Below are positions 56,300 through 64,000 of a stretch of 64,000 nucleotides of DNA, in pieces (the first letter of the stretch is position 1; each line of letters starts with the position of its first letter). Location of the stretch: NCBI GenBank assembly GCA_934047225.1, contig OW203992.1, positions 5,011,501 to 5,075,500 of the forward strand. Reading direction: 5' to 3'. The position numbers and the translations under genes are program-made. The DNA is from Ypsolopha sequella. Taxonomy: Eukaryota; Arthropoda; Insecta; Lepidoptera; Ypsolophidae. The notes beneath the pieces are model-generated. The model searched no databases. It worked only from the letters and a program-made list of their open reading frames with translations, and was not told the origin of the DNA.

Positions 56300-56754
56300 T
56301 TGTTGTCGATCTTGTGGTTGATAACAAAACTGAAAAAAAGAAAATTATTTTGATATACCTACTTATTAATTTTCTTAGAATATAATTTATAAGGTGAAAA
56401 AAAGACTACTTCGGGGGAAAATACAAACTAAGAAATATGAAAAGAAATACAAAAGGCACCGTCGTTCCTACTCTAATTACTTACTAGTTTTTTTCCTCCC
56501 TGCATAGCATAATTTTAGAGTAATATTGTTTAGAATTGCCTGCCGTGTCAGTCTGTCAATGCTTTCACATATTAATTTAAATGAATCTACCACTGTGGCC
56601 AAAACCTCGGCATTTTAAGAGCAGCCTCTACCCTCAGCAACATTTCGATTGATTCATCGAACTTGCTTCTGCTCATACAATAATATGTTGTTAAACTTGT
56701 GAATTTATGAAACACAGTTTAATTATACCAACATGATACAATAATCTCATCATT
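56300..56754. other. No recognised feature
   Basis: AT-rich; nothing supported. Confidence 0.3.
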
Positions 56755-56935
56755 CTCGACCCACTGCTGGACCTCACTTCTATTGCACCAATCCTGTCGG
56801 TCCTGTGGCCGCCGCATGTAGTCAGATCCCGTCAAATTGACGATGTGGTCTGCCCACTGGCCTTGTTGCTCCACTCTGTCATCCCGTCTAGCCAAATGTC
56901 CCGTCCATCTCCACCTTACTTAGCATTACTTACAT
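56755..56935 (-). pseudogene. RTE-like LINE 3' remnant, minus strand
   Basis: On the minus strand the words GTGGAGATGGACGGGACATT, GGGCAGACCACATCGTCAAT and AGGTCCAGCAGTGGGTCGAG match the 3' end of RTE-type elements (KWKWAGH.., RPTTRW.., QQW in intact copies). Stops and frameshifts are frequent. Confidence 0.5.
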
Positions 56936-57379
56936 TGTGCTTGCTGTGGAGCTTGTTCATGTGTTGAGGTTTGTGTCCTTCGGCGCTTTGTTCTCCGACC
57001 ATCCCGAGCCCGAATGACTCTGTTCTATTTTCAGACTTTTAGGTGAACGTGGCAGTGGCGAGTGGTGGAATTATGACTTTGGTAAGCCGATACAAACATT
57101 GCTCACTATGGGAGCCTGCCCAATAGTGCCCAACGTGGCAACGTTAGCTAAAATGGACCGGCCTATTAATCTCCCAATTTTATGCAAACATAGCGCTGCG
57201 CACCATGAGTTGAAATAATGTGTAGGTACGGAAGATTTGATTTTCGTTTTGCACCGGCGTTTTTTTAGTAATTCTTAGTTAGAAGCACACGAAAATAATT
57301 GTACATTAAAATAATGAATGGTGGAATGGTTAGTTGTAGTTGCGAGGTATTTCTGAAAGGTTAGCCGGTGGGAATCTGC
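56936..57379. other. No recognised feature
   Basis: Contains GC-richer pieces around 56940-57190 that may belong to the same LINE. No frame was supported. Confidence 0.3.
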
Positions 57380-57770
57380 TTCTATGGAGCCTTCGCCATT
57401 GGAAGGTGGTAGAGCTGATGCCGTGCTCGACTGTGGAGGTACCACCATCTTACTTGGAGACCCCCATGAAGTAATTCGGGGGAGCGTAAGAGGACAGCTC
57501 ACAGGCAAAAAACCAAGAGGCCCACCATGCCTGGGACCGTTGGATGGCGGTATGTCCATCCCTAATAGCCGGGCCTTATATGGAACAGACTGATGACGGG
57601 CAGCGGCGTCACTGGTGCGAGGGTTCCGATACCGCGCTCACCAACCCGCCTGCCCAGCGTGTGAGTATGGGCAATTCTTCCAGGATGACCGACGGGAGTG
57701 GCAAATTCATGGAAAGGGTTATGTCCAGCAGTGGACGAACTAGGCTGATGGATGGATAGAGACTTTTAGA
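57380..57770 (+). pseudogene. LINE 3' fragment with GATGGATGGATAG tail
   Basis: CCAACCCGCCTGCCCAGCGT, GATGACCGACGGGAGTGGCA, GGGTTATGTCCAGCAGTGGA and a GATG-rich tail mark the 3' end of an RTE-type LINE related to the one split at 51850-52190. No long frame is left. The 94-codon minus frame 57275-57559 is its mirror image. Confidence 0.6.
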
Positions 57771-58126
57771 CAAGAATGATAAACAAAAATTATTATATTT
57801 TGAATTATTTAATTTTATTAGGATGATGCCAATAAAACAGGGTGATTCACCATCATAATGATGATTAACAGCCAATAAAATGCGGCAGAATGTTATATAA
57901 AAACGAATCAAATAACCAATTTCCACCGATGCATAACACAAGATAAACAGCAATAAGTAAGTTAAGTCGGTAACAATTATACACACAAAACAAAATATAT
58001 TAAAATAAAGTAAACAGGGTATAAAAGAAAACACTAGAACAATGACTGAAATAGCATGTTGCAGTAAAAATATATAATGTGTCCAAGATCAGTGAATCTA
58101 CTGGTTCGTTGAGGAAACATCATATA
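57771..58126. other. No recognised feature
   Basis: AT-rich; the 141-codon minus frame at 57609-58034 runs into the LINE and is hydrophobic low-complexity. Confidence 0.3.
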
Positions 58127-59060
58127 TTATATTCTCTCCAGCAACTGTGCTATTTGAGCCAATGTTCTAGTGTTTTCTGATACAGCAGCAGAAATACTGC
58201 TCAACGCTGCAGCCGCCTGCTCCTCTGCAGTCACCCTGCGCTCCTCAATTTGCAGGGCCCACCGGGGTGCCATGGGTTCAACTGTAAAAAAAAAACAATG
58301 TCATCAATACATACCTACATATTACATCTTTGGACTGACCAACTTCACTTTATCTGAATGTTAACAAAAACTAAGCAAATGTATAATAACTCACTCCTTG
58401 ACTTCTCAGTGGTTGCGCCAGGAGCAGGGGCTCTAGTTGGCGGCACTGTTGCTGTGCTCGGTTAAACTGTAAATAAAAACAATGTTATTGATACATATCT
58501 ACATGTACGTTTTATGTGTGGCCACATGTTACATCTTGGACTGGCTGACTTCACTTTATCAGAATATAAGCAAATGGATTAAAACTCACACTCCCATTGG
58601 AGGCTAGGGGCTCTAGGAGGTGGCGGCACTGCTGATGGGGTTGGCGAAGCCTCCACAGGTTCTGGCAGAGGCGGGCTCACAGGTTCCCCCAAGAACTCTG
58701 GCAGCTCGAGCGGTGGTGGTGTTGAGCATCCCACATGCAGTTAAACGACAAAATATTAGTTTTGTGACCAAGTAAATACAATAAAGACAATCACAACCAT
58801 CAACATTTTGATAAAATATTAAAATACTGCCTTTTCCAATTAATCACATCTTTCCATTACGCGCTTGTTTTTGTGGTACCAACCCCCACAGCATTCAGTC
58901 GTGCCGCCAATGTTTCCCACTGAGACATGGCTTGGTGCTTCGCATGTGGCCCACTGTTAGTTAATTCCCAACAGCCAAGTCTCGGTGGTCCTCTATAAAT
59001 CCCACCAGCATCTACAGCTGCTAGTGGGAAGTTTGCTTGTGCGCTGGCATTCTGAAACAT
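58127..59060 (-). pseudogene. Myb/SANT-like DNA-binding gene remnant, several exons
   Basis: On the minus strand an acceptor (TATGTTTCAG, about 59052) opens an exon ending near 58866. It encodes SGPHAKHQAMSQWETLAARL then NAVGVGTTKT, the central part of the Myb/SANT-like domain seen in insect transposon-associated regulators (usual form W..LA..LN..G.GTTKT). The following W-rich helix (KVWTDWK in relatives) is absent. A proline-rich exon (about 58720-58591: GEPVSPPLPEPVEASP) ends TGGGAGT|GTGAGT. The last exon (58281-58127) gives EPMAPRWALQIEERRVTAEE then QAAAALSSISAAVSENTRTL and a stop. These two join in phase 1. A near-duplicate of the proline-rich exon lies at 58470-58396 but has a stop upstream in frame. 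No acceptor is visible for the proline-rich exon, so I call this degraded. Such proteins often accompany Harbinger-type transposons. Confidence 0.55.
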
Positions 59061-60130
59061 AGGTACGAGTATCATTTGAATCTTGATGCACTGCATTATG
59101 TTGAAAATTTTGATTTTCCCACATATTTCAATCAGTCAATCAATAAAAGCCGTTTCATCTGGCTTCCTTTAACGTGACTGCGCACATTAGTTCCGCCAAT
59201 ATCTTGTTTTATGAGATTATATAGAAGAAAAACATACAACGACTTGCTTGAGACCATGGTATAATAAAACAAGGTATGTTCCTTGGTGATGTGTGGAGGT
59301 TTTGTGTTCCAAAATGGGGGAACTTGAGTACGTCATCACGCTATCGACGGTTCTCAAACTTTAAAATTCGGGAATCGTGGAAATTTTTATGTCCTTAGAA
59401 ATAAATTACTAGGAATGCATGTGGATTTTAACTTTTCAGCTGCAGATGGGTGTGGCGGCTAAAGTGGGAAGTATTCAATAAAATGTCCCTTAATGGCTTT
59501 ATGTAGTCAGAAGTCGCAAAATGAATTGAACACACTCTCGCTGTGAAAGAAAATACTAGTGAAAATTCGCCATTCAAAGTAATAAATAAAGCGTATGGAA
59601 AACACCACACTAACTTCTGCACGTAACGAAATTTAACGTGATCTTAGAGCTTCATATAAATATTACATAAAATTTGTCACTATAACTTACTTTTCTTAGA
59701 ATAAATACCACACATAGACCAAAATAATTACTACGAAAAAAAATGCAGCAAAAAAAATACATGAACGTGAGAGAGCACGGAATTGATAAATTCATGAGGA
59801 ATTTTTTATTATTATTTTATCTGGTCTTTTGCCTAGAAATCATCCCCAAAAAATTTTAATTATTCATGTAATTTTTTCGAAGGATATCCAGAAAGTGAAG
59901 TCGACCAAAAAAAAAAAAAAATTTTACATGTCGAAAAATAATGTTGGAAAGAAACCATTATTTATTAATGCGTAAAAAAAATGTGATACCGTAAGCCAAT
60001 CTTACGTCTCGGTTAACAAAAATAGTTGCAACTCAAAAGGAGCGATTAAACGCATAATAAACAGAAACGCAGCCATGAAATATCATGAATAAGAAAAAAA
60101 CACATTATATTTTTTTACATTCTTATCACC
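59061..60130. other. No gene recognised in about 1.1 kb
   Basis: AT-rich; the 64-codon minus frame at 59428-59622 lacks motifs. Confidence 0.3.
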
Positions 60131-60136
60131 ATATCT

Positions 60137-60290
60137 GTTTTCCCTTCTTAGATTTTTTTGGTGTCGTGCTAAAAGTTGCTACTGCTGATTTATGGATTGG
60201 CATAGGTTTCATTCGTGGATAAAAGGTTTTCAAATTTTGGACCAAACGCCAAGGGAAGAGTTGCATCATCCTTTCAAACTTGTACAATTA
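60137..60290 (-). other. Possible downstream coding segment of the THAP gene
   Basis: The minus strand reads FERMMQLFPWRLVQNLKTFY then PRMKPMPIHKSAVATFSTTP and KKSKKGKQIW before a stop. It sits where a second THAP exon would be expected and ends basic, but I cannot see the usual HF box or a convincing acceptor. Confidence 0.3.
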
Positions 60291-60485
60291 CAGCCAATTT
60301 GCTCGTGGAAACTCGCAAAATAGAACATTTTTTCACAAATATGAGATCTAGATACATAACAGATTGATTTTTCGCGCCCCAAAATACCTTCTATGTACTG
60401 TAAATATTGTAAAAATCCTTGTGAATAGGAAAGGATGTAAGTATATATACAATTATATTGGATAATTGGGGTAAGTAGGACTTAC

Positions 60486-60624
60486 AATTTCTGATGCTGG
60501 CCCTTGGGCTACAATAGCGAAGCCACTCTTGAGCCATCAATTCATTTTTGGAAAAAATAAAAAGTCTAATTATTCCGCCTTTTTCAGAGCGATTTTTACA
60601 ATTACGGATCGCACAACCGCCCAT
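60486..60624 (-). CDS. THAP-domain first exon
   Basis: From ATG at 60624 the minus strand gives MGGCAIRNCKNRSEKGGIIR then LFIFSKNELMAQEWLRYCSP, RASIRN, 46 codons plus one base, then a consensus donor ATT|GTAAGT at 60486/60485. Cys4 and Cys9 are the first C-x4-C pair of the THAP zinc finger, and Trp34 is its invariant tryptophan. The remaining Cys/His ligands belong to the next exon, which I cannot place with confidence. THAP domains bind DNA and occur in host regulators and in P/THAP9-type transposases. Codon 1 is the natural start because the C-x4-C pair normally begins within the first ten residues. Confidence 0.7.
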
Positions 60625-61605
60625 TATTGCTTGATGAGATTATCAATTTATCATTTAATAATCAGCTCATCTGCAACTGGGAAACGCGCTTCAACCTTTG
60701 GGAATCTCTGTGTAGAGTGAAAACAAACTATTAAATTCACTCTCGTGCAACAAGGATGACAACAAATGGAAAAAACGCCATTAGATATTGCCAGTATTAT
60801 ACGCTTATTTTTACCCAAACGTTTCACACAACTTCTGCAAATCTAATCATACAGATAAGCAAAAAATCAAAATTAAATTTGTTTAAGTTTAATTTCAACA
60901 ACAAAAATACTCATCAATGTTATGAATAGTATAAACCTTTTTGTAAACAAAATAACTTAAAACTATTTTCCTTATCATGAAATAATGACATAAAATGGCA
61001 AGCACGTAAGATGACGTCACCAAGGGCTGGTGCGTTCCAAATATTTAAAAATATCAGTGTCGCCGTACGAGCTCTCGTGTCATTCATTCGCACTCATACA
61101 AAATTTTATATGCTATCCTGTTGTCAGGGTTCAAATTGTAGCAAGCTTATGTTTTGGAATGGAAACCAAAGGAACAGACCTCGGACGAAGCATCACATCG
61201 TCCGAGGAACAGACCATGTTTTATTCGGCCATGCTTGAGACAAGACGTCACGCTTTTTAATTTTCCTACTTTAGGAAAGGCTAGAGGCTTTTTAACCATA
61301 CAGCCTTAACAACTTTGTCATATGCGTTTTGTTATCCACTTTTCATTTCTCATTTATCATGTTACGTTAAGATTTTGAAAATAAAACAGTATAATTTTAA
61401 TATAAAAAGTGTCACTCTCATTTTATAAATGCTTGTTTCTATGTTTTGCCTCTTACTTAGCTTCCTTCAAAAAGTCTCAACGGAACACTACATTGAATAA
61501 ACGAAACGCGGATTTTAGTTCATTCACGAAGCTGATGTTGATGAAAATTTTTACACAATATGCCATAATCAAATTGAGGCTTTTGCTATTTTCATCAACA
61601 TCAAG
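60625..61605. other. No gene recognised; one perfect hairpin
   Basis: CCTCGGACGA and TCGTCCGAGG at about 61178-61207 form a 10-bp perfect stem with a 9-nt loop. The overlapping 75- and 76-codon frames at 61011-61260 have no motif. Confidence 0.4.
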
Positions 61606-61640
61606 TTGATGTTGATGAAAATGAGAATTACGCGGTAGAC
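61606..61640. repeat. Right-end fragment of the 168-bp TIR element
   Basis: AAGTTGATGTTGATGAAAAT then GAGAATTACGCGGTAGACC is the right end of the element, lying head-to-tail just before the nested copy. Confidence 0.75.
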
Positions 61641-62044
61641 CTGGGGCTCTACCGCGTAATTCTCATTTGTATCAACTTCAAGCAAATGCATGCGAAATTC
61701 AACGCGTGCAAAAGAGATGGCATGTTAGGCGGGCGTCGTCGCACGCACGACAAATTTCAATCTCAAGTTGATGTTGATGAAAATGAGAATGAGCGTTTTT
61801 CTGGTTGTTTTTTTTCTTAGTTCTTAGCTTTGCTCCAGATGGCGCTGTCTATGTCATGTCATGTCATGTCTATGTCAAAATGTGTTTGTAGCAATCAATG
61901 TCAAAGTGGTTATAAGTTTGTTTAGAATCTGTGCAAATTTTGTCCTTGATTCTGTTGCTAAAGATACGACAGTGCCATCTAGGAATCTTATTTAACACTA
62001 AATTTGACATAAGGAAAAACGCTCATTACGCGGTAGACCCACTG
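61641..62044. mobile_element. 168-bp TIR element interrupted by a second element
   Basis: The outer element matches 3266-3433 from CTGGGGCTCTACCGCGTAAT to CGGTAGACCCACTG. Its length is 404 bp; removing the inner 234 bp and one 2-bp duplication leaves exactly 168 bp, the length of the uninterrupted copy. Confidence 0.9.
61791..62024. mobile_element. 234-bp GAGCGTTTTTC TIR element nested in the 168-bp element
   Basis: Ends GAGCGTTTTTC and GAAAAACGCTC are inverted. AT stands on both sides (61789-61790, 62025-62026) and is single in the uninterrupted copy at 3266-3433. It contains GTCATGTCATGTCATGTC and, near the right, GATACGACAGTGCCATCTAG. A truncated relative is at 6904-7005. Confidence 0.9.
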
Positions 62045-63189
62045 CTGTACACATAAAGCCAAGTTTAAATTTCCTTTTTTTTTTGCAAATATGAACTTTT
62101 TAGATTTGAATATTTGCATGTATTTGTAACGGTGTCGCGTATACCGAAAAATATAATATTATAATTGTGCTAAATATGTAACATACCACTTAGCTTTTAA
62201 ACTTATAGTTTACAAAAACAAAAAATATATATAAAAAACATGCATATTGCTTGAAGTCTCATTTTTTTTATTAATGAATTGGTTTACAGGCAAAGTTTTC
62301 CATAAAACATCCTATCAATTGACATATTGGCTGGTAAGAAATATGGCAGTATTTTTTTTATAAGGCAGGGAGCAATTTTTTCATCTTGAAGTCTACATAT
62401 TTTTCTTACTGGCCAGTATTTTATATCTATCAACGCACTGACCTCTATCTAATTTGAGGTCAGTGAAGTACAACATTACAAAATATTACTGGTACGTAAG
62501 AATTTCCATTTCAGATTCTTTTCGTAAAGAAAAAATATTAAAAGCTGGTTTTAGCGCCCGAAATATCTTTCTATCACCCTCCATCATTTTCAAAACATAA
62601 AATTTATATTAAACTACCCAATGGTTAATTAAATGTTCTTCCTAGAAATTATAACAAATAAACTTGAAAATATTTCAAACGATAACAAACTTATAATATT
62701 TTGAATTGATTTCTCGTGAGAATCTGTTGACCTAGTAACCGATTTGCCGTTGCGATGACATAATGCCAAAACGGACTACATTGTAACTACTGTAAATAAG
62801 TATATTATGAAAATCAAAATCACAAAAATAATATGATCGGGAAAGCCAACCAGTTTTCATAACACGTATTGAGGTGAGCCATAGCCTCCTTTATTTCTCA
62901 AGCCGTGCTATGGAAATCTGGCAACATTGCGCGTGAACCGGTTTACGAAGTTTCATTTTTACCTGTCGCCATTAAGTTAATACGACCAAGTTACAAATAA
63001 GCGAACGTTATGAACTTACTCACCGACTGGTAACCATTTTATTCTATCACATAATATTACGCGACTAATTTATGATTGGCGGTGATGCTACTAGATTTTG
63101 TACATGCTTCCAGTAGTGATAAGTTAGTCGGATACTACGTCACTTGATTTTGAACGAGCAGTTTGTTGATATAAAAATCGAAGAATTTA
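62045..63189. other. No gene recognised in about 1.1 kb
   Basis: AT-rich; possible 5' flank of the frame starting at 63190. Confidence 0.3.
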
Positions 63190-63617
63190 ATGGTTTTTTT
63201 TTACGAAAAGACGCTTGTGATTGTATCAACTGTTTATGTTATAAACAAGGTAAGTATTTTACAAGTTTTAAGCAATTTAGCAAGATTAGCAAGACAAGAA
63301 CAAAGCGTAACTCTTATCTCTGAGCGTAACTCATGTTTTATTTTCAGATGCCATTTCAGATTTCAGATTGCATAGGTGATCCTTATTTTGACCATTTGCA
63401 AAGAGGAGGTCTGTCATTGCCTACAGATTCCGTGAAATTTGTATGCTTTCATTTGCATGCCGACTTAAAAACCACTTTCTTTAAGTTGAATGATGTCCGA
63501 GGAATGTTAGCATTGCTAACCATTTTAAGCTTAGAATCTGATTCATTTTTTATTGATATAAATGGATGTTGTGAAGCAGGCCACTCATTGAAACCATTAA
63601 TTCTGTACACTTTGTAA
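63190..63617 (+). CDS. Two-exon frame resembling a P/THAP9-type transposase C-terminus
   Basis: Exon 1 (63190-63249) gives MVFFYEKTLVIVSTVYVINK and ends at a perfect donor AAG|GTAAGT. Exon 2 (63348-63617) follows TTTTATTTTCAG and gives MPFQISDCIGDPYFDHLQRG, then GLSLPTDSVKFVCFHLHADL, FFKLNDVRGMLALL and ends CEAGHSLKPLILYTL. Both junctions are in phase 0, so the spliced frame is 109 codons. The block DPYFDHLQRGGLSLPTDSV matches, as I recall it, the conserved YxxLxRGGLxxPS region near the end of P-element and THAP9 transposases. The THAP finger and catalytic domain are not upstream on this strand. It is either the 3' end of a broken transposon or part of a gene that begins elsewhere. A 98-bp intron is short but normal for an insect. 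Confidence 0.6.
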
Positions 63618-64000
63618 AATATTATCCAATATAATTTTACATAATTTTACAAAAAATGTAAACAATTCACATAATGAAAAGAAAACTCAATGTATTTTTA
63701 AATAATTAACAACTTCACAACACAGTATTTGTCCACTTATATCATACTTAGTCGGTTGTGGTTTATCTGAATAATGAAACCGTTTTAATAGTACATTTTA
63801 ATTCTAGTGCGAGACGATTGATATTTCGAGTAACAACTGATTTTGACTGAAAAAACAGTCAAGACGAGAAATATCAACATTCGCATGTGAGTCAAACGAC
63901 GTTTTTAATACATCTGCGAAAAATTACATGAAAAAATGAAAAAATTATATGCCGCCATTACAAGAGACTTTTTTGTGCCAAGAAAGTTAGTCTGATACAA
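63618..64000. other. No gene; one imperfect hairpin
   Basis: Bases 63808-63888 fold: GATTGATATTTCGAG and TGACTG pair with CAGTCA and GAGAAATATCAAC around AAAAAA. Confidence 0.4.

Noticed and set aside
57275..57559. A 94-codon minus-strand proline-rich frame
   Set aside because: It is antisense to a LINE 3' fragment.
57609..58034. A 141-codon minus-strand frame
   Set aside because: Hydrophobic low-complexity sequence from AT-rich DNA that ends in a LINE fragment; no splice or domain evidence.

Overview
This is a window of insect nuclear DNA, almost certainly from a moth or butterfly. It is AT-rich, has no operon structure and no rRNA, and its genes have eukaryotic splice sites. It holds a nuclear copy of mitochondrial COI that reads correctly only with TGA as Trp (invertebrate mitochondrial code). 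It also holds short repeats I know as common in Lepidoptera. Most of the window is mobile-element debris; true gene content is low.

Layout. 0-12 kb: a frameshifted gene of an insect repeat family (565-1837, with SDGPATQ and WNFFEGGH motifs), then small terminal-inverted-repeat (TIR) elements and old repeats. 12.9-16 kb: a full-length but dead Tc1-type transposon (12925-14487), a palindromic element and a jockey-like LINE relic. 18-21 kb: a palindromic element abutting a 493-bp inverted-repeat element that encloses the COI copy, then a 5'-truncated RTE-like LINE. 22-23.2 kb: a 124-bp tandem array. 24-31 kb: a GC-rich foldback, a 594-bp hAT-like element, another truncated LINE, a 264-bp hAT-like palindrome with a perfect 8-bp target duplication, and a 41-bp tandem array. 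36.6-38.9 kb: three tandem copies of a 756-bp unit, each carrying an exon-like reading frame. 39-47.8 kb: further TIR elements, including a pair (44324-45037 and 47077-47776) that both keep the same exon-like frame.

48.7-54.6 kb is the best candidate for host-gene territory. It has a 138-codon first exon on the minus strand ending at a consensus donor (48752-49165). It also has a dispersed set of plus-strand exon candidates (50107-54625), two of which need a frameshift. Between them lies an unusual A-B-A'-B' arrangement of interlocked 66-bp and 64-bp inverted repeats (49671-49927). 55-64 kb: a piggyBac-like element with TTAA ends, LINE tails, a degraded Myb/SANT-like gene on the minus strand, a THAP-domain first exon on the minus strand, one short TIR element nested inside another (with an uninterrupted paralogue at 3266-3433), and a two-exon frame resembling the C-terminal end of P/THAP9-type transposases.

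The genes do not form a pathway. They are relics of several transposon lineages (Tc1, hAT, piggyBac, P/THAP, jockey, RTE) plus one or two host exons. All family names come from motifs recognised by eye; no database search was possible.
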